A stretch of DNA of 40,146 nt from an uncultured Bacilli bacterium (lineage in GTDB: Bacteria > Bacillota_I > Bacilli_A > RF39 > UBA660): positions 1-40,146 of the forward strand of contig CALVKO010000007.1 in the NCBI GenBank assembly GCA_944332725.1, written 5' to 3'. Shown in pieces: positions 16,372 through 24,215 of this stretch. Positions within the stretch are counted from its first letter, which is position 1; each line of letters begins with the position of its first letter. A model generated the notes under the pieces. It saw only the letters and a list, made by a program, of their open reading frames with translations. It did not search any database and was not told the origin of the DNA. The position numbers were made by a program, and so were the translations under genes.

Positions 16372-18059
16372 TGATTGTACATTTCAGTACCCATTTGTCC
16401 CATTGCTGTTATATCTTGCTGTTCACCTACAAATTTATTAGCCATCATCTGTAATGTTTGAGCTTGACTATTAATTTGACTAATTCTTTCTTGTTTAGCT
16501 TTCATTATCTTGATAGCCTCTTCTAATTTTGTCTTTGGCATAGATGAATCATCTTCTAATAATGAAACATATACCTCTAATTCTGATAACTTTTGATTAT
16601 TGAAATAACCCGCCTTTAACATATTCTCAATACTCATTTCTTGAGCATATTTGTCAAATGGACTTCTTGGTGTTATATCTACTTTAACATCAGCCTGTAA
16701 TTGTTCTAATACTTCGTATGGTATTTGTACCAATTCAGTTGTGGTTTGTCCAGTTAATTCATCGGTTGTTTCATTTTCAATCATTAATCCATCTACTGCA
16801 TATGTTTTCCACATATCTAACCAGATTTTAGCTAATTGATCGATTGAATCTTTTAATGTTTCTAATTGTTCAGTCATTGGTTGCTTACTAGCATTTTGTA
16901 CAGCTAATATCGCTTTACCACTAGCACTTTCTGGATTAACCTCACCAGTAGCAATGTCTCCTGCACCAGCTAATTCTCTTGTAGTCGAAATAAGTTCATT
17001 TTGTACTTTTTCAACATCGGTACTCATTTGAGCTGGTGTTGTAGTACTAAATATTTTTCTTACATCTTCTACATCTTGTGACTCTGTTTCGATAGTAGCT
17101 CCTACTCGATTAATCGCTTGAGGATTGCGTACTTTAGCAATATTTACAACTTTTTGTGGGTATGCTGTATTTTTAGCAACTAATACTCTTCTCATCATTG
17201 TTTTGTTAATTTCTAACTGATTAGATATTAATTGTCTTACTTCCCCTACACCTCTTGAATAACCTGGTTTTTCTTCCCACGGCATATGCACTAAAGGATA
17301 TAATGTTAAACGTGTATTTGTAGGTTTCGTAATATCAACAAATTTAGTAGCCTGTGCAAACCATACTTGACCGTCTTTTTTCCACATTTTTGTTACTAGC
17401 CAGCACATATCATTGACTTCATATTGTGAATCGTCTCCGGTCGCATCATAGTTATCATTATCGCCAACAATGTATTCTAATTTTTTTTTAGATACACCTT
17501 TTTTTAATGCTATGTTTTGTACTTCTGATATAGGCTTTCTTTGACGAATTATAATGTATGGTTGGGTTTGTATCTCATCACTATTTTCATTACCATAACC
17601 AACATCATTTTTATAAATAATTTCATTGATAGGCATATTAGTTTCAGTATCATAATCAGTATAAATAACACCTTCATCGTTGATAGCTGAATCTTTAGTA
17701 TATTTTCTTAACTTTTTATCAAACCTATCTTTTTCCCACACTTTTCTTGCTTTTTTATTTAACAATTCACACGTTTTTACAGCTATTTCTTTAAACTGTG
17801 GATTATCTATATTTTCAGCGCTATAATTAATCGCATAATCGTTTGAATGAATTACTGATAATTTGTATTTAACTATCGGCTTTATGATATTTAAAGAAAC
17901 AGTTTCTACTCCTTCTACTTTTAAACCATACCATTGATCACCATTATACATACGATAATTTCTATCAGTATCGGCATATACATTCATTAAATTGTTAAAA
18001 TTTCGCATTTTTTCATAAAGACACCAAATACTGGTCTTTTCTATCTCTTTTTCATTCAT
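16356..18059 (-). CDS. Portal protein, 567 aa
   Basis: Forms the ring at one capsid vertex through which DNA is packaged and ejected. The N-terminal half contains NYRMYNGDQWYGL, followed by VSLNIIKPIVKYKLSVI, and a wing with DVGYGNENSDEIQTQPYI; the conserved core has NKTMMRRVLVAKNTAYPQ and GAGDIATGEVNPESASGKA, strongly typical of portals. The C-terminal end is helical and Gln/Met-rich (QAQTLQMMANKFVGEQ), a barrel-like tail. The length and gene order (TerL - portal - scaffold - coat) fit. Ribosome site GGAGGTACC. Confidence 0.88.
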   Translation of the reverse strand: MNEKEIEKTSIWCLYEKMRNFNNLMNVYADTDRNYRMYNGDQWYGLKVEGVETVSLNIIKPIVKYKLSVIHSNDYAINYSAENIDNPQFKEIAVKTCELLNKKARKVWEKDRFDKKLRKYTKDSAINDEGVIYTDYDTETNMPINEIIYKNDVGYGNENSDEIQTQPYIIIRQRKPISEVQNIALKKGVSKKKLEYIVGDNDNYDATGDDSQYEVNDMCWLVTKMWKKDGQVWFAQATKFVDITKPTNTRLTLYPLVHMPWEEKPGYSRGVGEVRQLISNQLEINKTMMRRVLVAKNTAYPQKVVNIAKVRNPQAINRVGATIETESQDVEDVRKIFSTTTPAQMSTDVEKVQNELISTTRELAGAGDIATGEVNPESASGKAILAVQNASKQPMTEQLETLKDSIDQLAKIWLDMWKTYAVDGLMIENETTDELTGQTTTELVQIPYEVLEQLQADVKVDITPRSPFDKYAQEMSIENMLKAGYFNNQKLSELEVYVSLLEDDSSMPKTKLEEAIKIMKAKQERISQINSQAQTLQMMANKFVGEQQDITAMGQMGTEMYNQAMAQ

Positions 18060-18070
18060 CGTGGTACCTC

Positions 18071-18322
18071 CTATCGTGGTATATCTTTTTGCCCTAATCC
18101 AGTTCCGTCATAAGAATCAATATTGTCAAGCATAGCATTCAATTTAGTTTCTGTTTCTTTTATTTGTCGCTTTACTTCTTTTTCTTCTTTATATTCGTCG
18201 ATAGCTCTAACTGGATTCAATCTAATTGGTTCATCATTATTGACTTTTTGACCAATTCTTACTCCAATAACAAACGAAAGTAAAATAAAAACACCAAATA
18301 CGGTGCATAATAATATTTCCAT
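18071..18322 (-). CDS. Small membrane protein, 83 aa
   Basis: An N-terminal hydrophobic helix (residues 2-22, ILLCTVFGVFILLSFVIGV) is followed by a charged region (EYKEEKEVKRQIKETETKL) and a Gly-rich end. It lies between the terminase and portal genes. No family is recognised; it may be a moron-like or morphogenesis accessory protein. The start has GGGGG eight bases upstream. Confidence 0.55.
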   Translation of the reverse strand: MEILLCTVFGVFILLSFVIGVRIGQKVNNDEPIRLNPVRAIDEYKEEKEVKRQIKETETKLNAMLDNIDSYDGTGLGQKDIPR

Positions 18323-18325
18323 TGA

Positions 18326-18565
18326 TTAAACCCCCAATAAAGCAATAATATCAGCCTTTTTCATTTTGGCGATGTTTGGTATATTAATGCTATGACTAAA
18401 GACATATTCAATTAGTTCTTTCTTTGTATAATCTTTTAATTCTTTATTATCAATTTGTGGTACATCAACTTTATTAGCATTTTTATCTTCTTCTATTCTC
18501 TTATTTAAAATTCTTAATGATTCATAATATTTAGCTTTCATTTCTCTTATTTTCTTCTTTTTCAT
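18326..18565 (-). CDS. Small basic protein with HeH/Rho-N-like C-terminus, 79 aa
   Basis: The N-terminal half is a charged helix (MKKKKIREMKAKYYESL). Residues about 45-79 (YTKKELIEYVFSHSINIP, then AKMKKADIIALLGV) have the two-helix pattern of HeH/LEM or Rho-N-type nucleic-acid-binding modules, which are common on phage proteins near the packaging genes. It may bind DNA during packaging. The strong ribosome site GGAGG sits inside the end of the preceding gene, and the two overlap by 35 bases. Confidence 0.55.
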   Translation of the reverse strand: MKKKKIREMKAKYYESLRILNKRIEEDKNANKVDVPQIDNKELKDYTKKELIEYVFSHSINIPNIAKMKKADIIALLGV

Positions 18566-18752
18566 TGCTTTCCTCCTCCGTATTAAATATTAGTCCTATA
18601 AATGGACTATTTATTGAATGTGAAGTTATTTGAACATTGTCATCAATAACAATCAATCCTTCTTCCATTTCTTTAATTAATTTTGTTCTATACATTTCTC
18701 TTGACTTATCATCAATTATTCCTTGTAATTTAACTACAATTAATGTTAGCAT
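18531..18752 (-). CDS. Hypothetical protein, 73 aa
   Basis: Starts MLTLIVVKLQGIIDDKSREM and contains MEEGLIVIDDNVQITSHSIN, then an acidic Glu/Asn-rich end. The beginning is beta-like and the end looks disordered. It is coupled to the terminase: its ATG overlaps the TAA of the large subunit gene (TAATG). No family is recognised. Expected to be a packaging or head accessory protein from position alone. Confidence 0.5.
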   Translation of the reverse strand: MLTLIVVKLQGIIDDKSREMYRTKLIKEMEEGLIVIDDNVQITSHSINSPFIGLIFNTEEESNEKEENKRNES

Positions 18753-20242
18753 TATATAACTTGTATCTCCTCTCCATAATCTAAATTATTTTGTTTTTCA
18801 AAATTGAAATTAAATACTTGTTGAATTGTTATAGGCTCTTCATAATAAACAACTTGATTTCTTGCATAATAAGCAATAGCTAATCCCATAACCAAGTCAT
18901 CGTGTGCCCCTTCTTGTGCTTCTGGTCTACCTTTCTCATTTCTAACAAAAGTTAACATTTCTTCTAATGTCAATTTGTCATTGATTAGTTCGACATTTTC
19001 ACGCACAATTTTAACTAATTCAGCTATTATAACTGGTCTTGTTATGCTAGTAGTTTTAAAACCATACGACTTGTCCATAATACCAGTAAACCTATCTTCT
19101 TTTTCTCTAACATACAAATTAGGGTATCCTATTCTTGCTAGTTCTTTGTTAGGATAACTACTAAAATTGCTTTCTATACAAATCAAGGCTGGTTTTGTCT
19201 TACCTTTATTATTGCTACTGTAATAGTAGCCTAGACAATACATTTGTCTAACATACAAATCTTCGTCCATTTGATGTCTTAACCTAGCAACCTGTTTCCC
19301 AGTTTTAGCATTTAAAACATGACCAGTAAACCAATCCGACCCCTCGCCAGCAGTATCCCCACCAATACAGTAATGGTTCAAATTTGGCGTTTCATATATT
19401 TCTATATAACCATTTTTATCATTTATCCATCTAATATCAGTTATTTTTTTACCAATAGGTTTTGTATCATCATATTTATATTCAAAATATCCTATTTTTA
19501 ATGGTTTAGTTATCTCTGATAATCTTTTGCTTACTTGTCTTGCATCGAATACAGTCTTACCTAACACACCCCATTGACCCAAACAATAAACATTGTAATA
19601 ATATTCATCTGTATCTTTATAACTTTCAAGCAATTTTTTATAATCTTCATCCAAAAATTCATTATCTTTATAAGTTGTATGACATATTGTTACATTATCT
19701 CTTAAAATATCAAAAAATCTTTTTTTCAACCAATGATTTATGTCTATCGGATTAAATGATAAAACTATTTGTTTCTTTGTTCCTTTACCACGCAAACGAA
19801 CATCTAATTGATTAAAGTCACTTTCTAATATTTCGGAAGCTTCTTCTATCCATATGTCCGTAAGTTCACCTTTACTAAAAGTAACTGATTTTAGTTTTTC
19901 TACATCGTCCAATCCACTAAAAATAATCTCATTACCATTTAATAATGATTTTATTCTTAAGTCACTTTCATTTATCTTAAAATATTTACTCAATTTCCAT
20001 TTATTTATTACTTGTTTAAATAAAGCGAATGTTGAATCTCTATTACTTTTACCAGTAGCACGAACTACTAATAAGTTCATCATTTTTTGCTGTAGTATCT
20101 TTTTGATATATCTTTCTACTACAAAATAGGATTTGCCACTACCAGCACCACCATAAAATATTAAATATCTATTTAAATTATCTAAATATGGTAGATAAAC
20201 TTTATTAAATACTTTACTAGGAATTTTAATTGTTATTTCCAT
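18752..20242 (-). CDS. terL: Terminase large subunit, 496 aa
   Basis: The packaging motor and headful nuclease. Residues 31-38 form the Walker A motif (GGAGSGKS). Walker B with the catalytic Glu is DIWIEEASEI near 133-141, and the coupling motif is VLSFNPID near 160. The C-terminal RNase H-like nuclease carries its first acid in GGDTAGEGSDWFTGHV (about 291-306), ESNFSSYPNKELA in the middle, and ends with HDDLVMGLAIAYYA. This is the Terminase_3/PBSX-like family, full length. It is coupled to the small subunit: the end of that gene and this start share one base (TAATG). Confidence 0.93.
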   Translation of the reverse strand: MEITIKIPSKVFNKVYLPYLDNLNRYLIFYGGAGSGKSYFVVERYIKKILQQKMMNLLVVRATGKSNRDSTFALFKQVINKWKLSKYFKINESDLRIKSLLNGNEIIFSGLDDVEKLKSVTFSKGELTDIWIEEASEILESDFNQLDVRLRGKGTKKQIVLSFNPIDINHWLKKRFFDILRDNVTICHTTYKDNEFLDEDYKKLLESYKDTDEYYYNVYCLGQWGVLGKTVFDARQVSKRLSEITKPLKIGYFEYKYDDTKPIGKKITDIRWINDKNGYIEIYETPNLNHYCIGGDTAGEGSDWFTGHVLNAKTGKQVARLRHQMDEDLYVRQMYCLGYYYSSNNKGKTKPALICIESNFSSYPNKELARIGYPNLYVREKEDRFTGIMDKSYGFKTTSITRPVIIAELVKIVRENVELINDKLTLEEMLTFVRNEKGRPEAQEGAHDDLVMGLAIAYYARNQVVYYEEPITIQQVFNFNFEKQNNLDYGEEIQVI

Positions 20243-20718
20243 TAATCATCACTAACTTCTACCACTATAGTCATTTTTTCATTGTTGGTAGGTTCTCCTA
20301 GTGATAAGGCTCGTTTATCGTATAAAGTTCCCATTGCTGTTGTTAATTCTGATAGACTATTTAATTGCATTCTTGATATTTTATTAACTATTGTTTTCTT
20401 TTGAGTTTCATTTAACTCTTTTTTGTCTTGTTTCCAAACCATTTGAATTATGCTTTCTAATTCACTTTGATTATGCATTGCTGTATCAATTCTATCTTCA
20501 ATTAATTTTAAAGATTTATTTATGATACGGTTGGCACTTTCTGAAAATAATTCTTTTTTCTTTTCGTATTCCTTCGGATTATTTTCGATAATCTTTTTTA
20601 CGGTCTTATCAGATATACCACATTCGTGAGCAGTCTTGTTATAACTATTAGTAAGTGCGTAACTGGCAATTACTTCTGCTATTTTTTCGTTGTTTATTGG
20701 TACTCCTTTTTTTGCCAC
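20242..20718 (-). CDS. terS: Terminase small subunit, 158 aa
   Basis: DNA-recognition subunit of the packaging enzyme. A helix-turn-helix lies at the N-terminus (SYNKTAHECGISDKTVKKII). A central oligomerisation helix pair (LFSESANRIINKSLKLIEDR) and a beta/acidic tail (MTIVVEVSDD) follow. It directly precedes terL. A GTG start at 20718 (VAKKGVPINNEK...) has AAGGTG six bases upstream; the frame is open to a GTG at 20736, which would add six residues but lacks a ribosome site. Confidence 0.82.
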   Translation of the reverse strand: MAKKGVPINNEKIAEVIASYALTNSYNKTAHECGISDKTVKKIIENNPKEYEKKKELFSESANRIINKSLKLIEDRIDTAMHNQSELESIIQMVWKQDKKELNETQKKTIVNKISRMQLNSLSELTTAMGTLYDKRALSLGEPTNNEKMTIVVEVSDD

Positions 20719-20809
20719 TTTCTTCACCTTCTTCACAAATACGATTTTTAGGACAATTTTTGCATTTATACCTAAAACAATAATAAATATCCTTTTTATT
20801 CTTTTTCAT
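20648..20809 (-). CDS. Small Cys-rich protein overlapping terS, 53 aa (tentative)
   Basis: Begins MKKNKKDIYYCFRYKCKNCP and has four cysteines spaced as C-x4-C-x2-C-x5-C, suggesting a small zinc knuckle. It then runs basic into another frame of the first part of terS. The ribosome site is weak (AGTGATTG). The cysteine-rich part lies before the terS start, which supports coding there. The end may be longer than the functional part. Confidence 0.4.
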   Translation of the reverse strand: MKKNKKDIYYCFRYKCKNCPKNRICEEGEESGKKRSTNKQRKNSRSNCQLRTY

Positions 20810-20813
20810 ACAA

Positions 20814-20900
20814 TCACTTTTTTCTAAATTGTAAATACCTGTAGAAAATATATATTGCTAATAAAATAAAAATGACTTTAAATCCGTCATCATATGTCAT
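20814..20900 (-). CDS. Very small membrane peptide, 28 aa
   Basis: MTYDDGFKVIFILLAIYIFY plus a basic end (RYLQFRKK): one membrane helix with a positive cytoplasmic-type tail. GGGTGAT precedes the start at good spacing, and the frame begins five bases after the HNH stop, so a real small gene is likely. Function unknown. Confidence 0.45.
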   Translation of the reverse strand: MTYDDGFKVIFILLAIYIFYRYLQFRKK

Positions 20901-20905
20901 ATATA

Positions 20906-21322
20906 TCACCCTTTTATCCTTTTAAAATAACTATCTTTTATTAATAATTTTCCTTTTTTGTTTCTATCGTGATAATGCTCTCTTTCGAATGTTTTTAATA
21001 TATCATTTATTCTTCTTAAATTATCTATATCTAAATAGCCTTTTATGTTTTGGTCTATCATTTCGCTAGTAATTGCAAGAAAAATGTCGTAATCTTTAGA
21101 TTCGATTAAATGTAGATAATCGTGCGATGTATCTTGTCTTAATATCGCACCGTTCCAGAATAGATAGCCTTCGCCTAAACCACATTCTTTACAATTTCTT
21201 CTTGGTACTATAAGATGATGAAAGCTTAAACTATTCTTTTTATCTACTTTGTAGCCCATAAAGTCGTAACCTAATTTCATTATCTTAAATTGGTTTATCA
21301 TTATCTTTGTTATTTCTCGCAT
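20906..21322 (-). CDS. HNH-like endonuclease next to terminase, 138 aa
   Basis: Contains SFHHLIVPRRNCKECGLGEG, then FWNGAILRQDTSHDYLHLIE and KDYDIFLAITSEMIDQN. HHL, N and HxxxH elements in this order match the HNH-like phage proteins often found beside terminases, where in HK97-type phages an HNH protein assists terminase cutting. CKEC may be half of a zinc site. It starts 15 bases after the tRNA-Gln 3' end, with GGTGAT as ribosome site. Whether it acts in packaging or as a free endonuclease is unknown. Confidence 0.65.
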   Translation of the reverse strand: MREITKIMINQFKIMKLGYDFMGYKVDKKNSLSFHHLIVPRRNCKECGLGEGYLFWNGAILRQDTSHDYLHLIESKDYDIFLAITSEMIDQNIKGYLDIDNLRRINDILKTFEREHYHDRNKKGKLLIKDSYFKRIKG

Positions 21323-21336
21323 ATAATCACCACATT

Positions 21337-21411
21337 TGGTTCTCGAGGCTAGAATCGAACTAGCACATTATAGGTTCAAAGCCTATTGCCTTACCGTTTG
21401 GCTACTCGAGA
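21337..21411 (-). tRNA. tRNA-Gln (anticodon TTG)
   Basis: A full cloverleaf is present on the minus strand: acceptor stem TCTCGAG/CTCGAGA, D-arm GCCAAACGGTAAGGC, anticodon arm ATAGG-CTTTGAA-CCTAT with TTG at positions 34-36, T-arm GCTAG-TTCGATT-CTAGC, discriminator A and an encoded CCA. It reads CAA codons, the preferred Gln codon in this AT-rich phage. It lies inside the late transcript between a hairpin terminator and the HNH gene. Confidence 0.96.
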
Positions 21412-21415
21412 ATAT

Positions 21416-21441
21416 AAAAAAAGAAAAGAGGTATTCTTTTC
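21416..21441 (-). terminator. AT-rich terminator after the GIY-YIG gene
   Basis: The minus strand reads GAAAAGA-ATACC-TCTTTTC then seven T, just upstream of the tRNA. The stem is weak in G+C but the T-run is good. Another 8-bp inverted repeat, TTTATGAA-AATG-TTCATAAA (21446-21465), precedes it. The rest of 21442-21542 is AT-rich without an open frame; a promoter or activator site for the late genes could lie here, but no clear -35/-10 pair was seen. Confidence 0.6.
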
Positions 21442-21542
21442 CGAGTTTATGAAAATGTTCATAAAATTAAAAGGGGTTTTACATTAATCTGAAATAATTC
21501 TTTTTTTAATTATCTCATAATATCATTTTATAATACTATTTA

Positions 21543-22268
21543 CTATACTTTCACTGGACTTTTTTGTTTTTTTTCATATTTTGTTAATTTTCTCCAAAAA
21601 TCTATATCGGCTCCCATAAAAACAACAATTCTTTCGTCTCTAATTCCTTTTCTTAATAAAAAATTGTATAGATAATGATCAACTTTGCTAATATATAATA
21701 GTTTAGCTTTATAATAATCATCTAAAAATGCCCATTCATTTAAACAACCATATTCAAAGTAATAATCATAGCACCATTCTTTTTTACATCTTTTTGAAAT
21801 AGTATTTTTTGATTTTTTTGTAATTTTAGCTGCCTCTGATATTGATTTATATATTTTTATTTCTAATAAATTATCTTCATCATCAAGTATAAAATGTACC
21901 ACTTTTTTTCCTAATGATTCTATACACTTTTCTTTTATAATTTTGCATTGTTGTTCTGTTCGTTTTAAACCAATACATCCATCTTCACCACCAAAAGAAA
22001 CATTATATCCATTTTTTCTATTAGTCGTGTTAAACATTCTTATTAATTCTTTTTCTTTATCGCAAGCCTGTTCTTTTGTTAAATTTTCATATAAAATTAT
22101 ATGTTTTACATTATTCCAACCATACTTTTTAATTGCGTGATAAATAACTGGTTGTTCTCTATATCCAACTCCATAATTCCATCGTTTCTTTGGTTCTTTC
22201 GATGTAATACCAAAATACTTCTTATCATTTGGAAATATATGTACATATACACTATAACAATTATTCAT
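21543..22268 (-). CDS. GIY-YIG homing endonuclease with NUMOD-type tail, 241 aa
   Basis: A free-standing homing endonuclease. The N-terminal GIY-YIG domain shows YSVYVH, then KKYFGIT, the Arg in PKKRWNYG and a catalytic Glu candidate in EKELIRMFNT. Next come NGYNVSFGGEDG, a DNA-binding linker, and a NUMOD1-like unit with KIYKSISEAAKITKKSKNTI. Such genes spread by cutting phages that lack them. It lies between the late regulator and the tRNA, and its ATG overlaps the regulator's stop by eight bases, so it has come to share the host transcript. Codon use looks like its neighbours. Confidence 0.88.
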   Translation of the reverse strand: MNNCYSVYVHIFPNDKKYFGITSKEPKKRWNYGVGYREQPVIYHAIKKYGWNNVKHIILYENLTKEQACDKEKELIRMFNTTNRKNGYNVSFGGEDGCIGLKRTEQQCKIIKEKCIESLGKKVVHFILDDEDNLLEIKIYKSISEAAKITKKSKNTISKRCKKEWCYDYYFEYGCLNEWAFLDDYYKAKLLYISKVDHYLYNFLLRKGIRDERIVVFMGADIDFWRKLTKYEKKQKSPVKV

Positions 22269-22758
22269 AAATTTTTATCACTTCCTCTTGTATCTTTTTA
22301 AACTCTAATATTTCTTTTTTTACATTAGGATAATATTTTTTCCAGATTATAGACTCGTCTTTTATTTTTTTATTATTAAAATAATTTTCTTCGGCAATTT
22401 CTTTAATAGCTTTACTAATATTAATACCATTAATAATTTTAAAAAACAATTGATATTCTATTCCTTGCAATTGAGATAAATTATATTCTATCTTTTTTAA
22501 ATAGTATGATAACCTATTAATAAGATTTCTTTTTTCTTGAATTTTTTCGAAAATTTGCTCTTTTTCTAAAGCTATCATATAAGCATCATAATTTTCATAT
22601 TTTTTATTAGTTTTTGAACTGCTATTTGACGGCTGTGATGTTGTTTTGAAATATTGATTTCTTATTTTTTCTTTTCTATCTTCTAAAATACTTAAATTTA
22701 CTTTTTCTATTTCGTAATATCGATATAAATTATTATAATTAACAAGAACTTTATTCAT
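22261..22758 (-). CDS. RinA/ArpU-like late transcription regulator, 165 aa
   Basis: A helical, charged protein placed exactly where RinA/ArpU regulators sit, last of the early genes and just before the packaging cluster. Residues 1-75 form a coiled coil with a Ser/Lys-rich break (QPSNSSSKTNKKYENYDAY), then IQEKRNLINRLSYYLKKIEY. The C-terminal part (EYQLFFKIINGINISKAIKE) resembles the sigma-like helix-turn-helix of ArpU-type activators, with a basic end. It would switch on late genes. Sequence support is moderate, so the call leans on position. Confidence 0.55.
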   Translation of the reverse strand: MNKVLVNYNNLYRYYEIEKVNLSILEDRKEKIRNQYFKTTSQPSNSSSKTNKKYENYDAYMIALEKEQIFEKIQEKRNLINRLSYYLKKIEYNLSQLQGIEYQLFFKIINGINISKAIKEIAEENYFNNKKIKDESIIWKKYYPNVKKEILEFKKIQEEVIKIYE

Positions 22759-22775
22759 TCCAAGATACCACCTCT

Positions 22776-23201
22776 TTATTCTTCAATAATTTCTTCGATT
22801 TTTTCAACTGGTGCTTGATGACATTTGTTTGTAGAATATAATCCTACTCGTTCACCATATTCTATTCTTACATTTTTGCCGATTAATAATTTTGCTTGTT
22901 CTACGATGTTGTTGTTTTCAATGCAATATTTTTCTTGCGTTGTTTCACTTGTTTTTATATATAACGCTGTAGTACCAAAGAAATTTTTATCTACACTTGT
23001 AATTGTTCCTATTGTAGATCCACTACCTTTATCTAAAACAATAAAATATAATGGTGTTATGGCTACCCATATTAAAATAGATAATGATAAAAAGATTCCG
23101 AAAGCTAAATCATCCTCTTTAGCATACCACACTAATACAACTATTGCTCCTATAAAAATAATAATTGCTAAAATAATCATTATTATATCTAACCAATTCA
23201 T
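22776..23201 (-). CDS. Membrane protein with small C-terminal beta domain, 141 aa
   Basis: Two membrane helices (about residues 5-26 and 33-55) are followed by a soluble beta domain starting SGSTIGTITSVDKNFFG, with KNVRIEYGERVGLYS and an acidic tail. The second half has an OB-like rhythm (IGTITSVD...LIGKNVRIEYGERV). Function unknown. It could interact with host membrane proteins during early infection. Ribosome site GGGAGG. Confidence 0.5.
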   Translation of the reverse strand: MNWLDIIMIILAIIIFIGAIVVLVWYAKEDDLAFGIFLSLSILIWVAITPLYFIVLDKGSGSTIGTITSVDKNFFGTTALYIKTSETTQEKYCIENNNIVEQAKLLIGKNVRIEYGERVGLYSTNKCHQAPVEKIEEIIEE

Positions 23202-23543
23202 TTATTTATCTTCCCTCCTATTAATATAATCTATTACTTCGTTTAATTTATTAACTATTAAATTCATATGTAAATTAACACCAGCAGTAAATAATTCCAA
23301 ATTCCATTCATTTGGTATTTCGTTAATCTTTAATTTTTCTATTATAGATTTGTCTTCTTCTAGTATTTCTACTTTTTCGTTTAATAATGCTATTATATTA
23401 CCTTGATATTCGTTTATAAGTTGTCCTAATACTGCATTACCATCATAAACATAAATTTTATTTTTATATTTTATTTTTCTTGGCTGTTTTATTGACTTTG
23501 CGTAACTATTAAATAATTCTAATATAGTTATTTCTTTATTCAT
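23202..23543 (-). CDS. Hypothetical early phage protein, 113 aa
   Basis: Begins MNKEITILELFNSYAKSIKQ, with KIKYKNKIYVYDGNAVLGQL, then an acidic helical second half. The start at 23543 is preceded by GGAG at good spacing; an upstream ATG at 23564 overlaps the previous gene and has no ribosome site. Similar small proteins are frequent in early regions of Gram-positive phages, but no function is known. Confidence 0.5.
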   Translation of the reverse strand: MNKEITILELFNSYAKSIKQPRKIKYKNKIYVYDGNAVLGQLINEYQGNIIALLNEKVEILEEDKSIIEKLKINEIPNEWNLELFTAGVNLHMNLIVNKLNEVIDYINRREDK

Positions 23544-23730
23544 AATCAAATCTCCATTCCACATATTTTTTTAGGTGTCTTATCTGTATATTTATTGGAA
23601 CACCATTATATAAAACTTTTCCAATTTCTATTTTCCCAACATAATTTGTTTCTTCTTTAGTTTGCGTTACTTCATCTATTATTTGTCCTATTTCTTTATA
23701 GGATAAATTAGTATTATTTATTATTTTCAT
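23536..23730 (-). CDS. Hypothetical early phage protein, 64 aa
   Basis: MKIINNTNLSYKEIGQIIDE at the start, then VGKIEIGKVLYNGVPINIQI, ending HLKKYVEWRFDYE. A helix followed by a beta hairpin. It overlaps both neighbours by a few bases, a typical packed early cassette. Ribosome site TTGGAGG within the previous gene. No family recognised. Confidence 0.5.
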   Translation of the reverse strand: MKIINNTNLSYKEIGQIIDEVTQTKEETNYVGKIEIGKVLYNGVPINIQIRHLKKYVEWRFDYE

Positions 23731-23986
23731 TATCTAATTCCTCCAACCATTTTTTTAACTTTAGCCAATTTTGATAATCGCATTCATCATCAGCATACCA
23801 ATAATTTCTTTTACTTTCATATTCAAGTATATCTTTCAACATTATATTTTTAATTCTTTCATCTATTAATTCTTTATGTTCCATAATATAATTTGCAACT
23901 AAAGAAGTTATGTATGTTCTTCCACCTAGTGCATATCTTAAAGCACATATTAATATGTCTTTTAAGTCTCTTGATACTTCTATCAT
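23714..23986 (-). CDS. Conserved-looking phage protein, 90 aa
   Basis: The first half, VSRDLKDILICALRYALGGR followed by TYITSLVANYIMEH, is a pattern repeatedly seen in small proteins of Gram-positive phages; the rest is charged and Trp/Tyr-rich (RNYWYADDECDYQNWLKLKK). Function unknown. The start follows an AAAGGAGAA ribosome site that encodes the last codons (KGE) of the upstream gene. Confidence 0.55.
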   Translation of the reverse strand: MIEVSRDLKDILICALRYALGGRTYITSLVANYIMEHKELIDERIKNIMLKDILEYESKRNYWYADDECDYQNWLKLKKWLEELDNENNK

Positions 23987-23988
23987 AT

Positions 23989-24213
23989 CTATTCTCCTTT
24001 ATCTATATTTGATATTTCCTTTTTAAATAAACAATTTTTACATAGATATTCTTCACATTTGTCCTCGTCTACTATGTTTTCTAAGGAATTATAAAAATGA
24101 TATTTTTTCAAATCTAGTTCATTCATCTTTCCACAAGTATAATAATCACAATAATTAGTATCTTCGACATCATCACCATTACATTTTTCTAAATATTTAC
24201 ATTTAGGTTTCAT
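23989..24213 (-). CDS. Small Cys-rich protein, 74 aa
   Basis: Nine cysteines in 74 residues: KCKYLEKCNGDD, NYCDYYTCGKM, then DKCEEYLCKNCLFKKE. The spacing suggests one or two small zinc sites. It ends in DKGE, where the last codons AAAGGAGAA double as the ribosome site of the next gene. Function unknown; a nucleic-acid or protein adaptor role is possible. Confidence 0.55.
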   Translation of the reverse strand: MKPKCKYLEKCNGDDVEDTNYCDYYTCGKMNELDLKKYHFYNSLENIVDEDKCEEYLCKNCLFKKEISNIDKGE

Positions 24214-24215
24214 AT

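Noticed and set aside
22825-23229. Plus-strand 134-codon frame opposite the membrane-protein gene
   Set aside because: Antisense shadow; no ribosome site; the minus-strand frame fits the operon with proper spacing.
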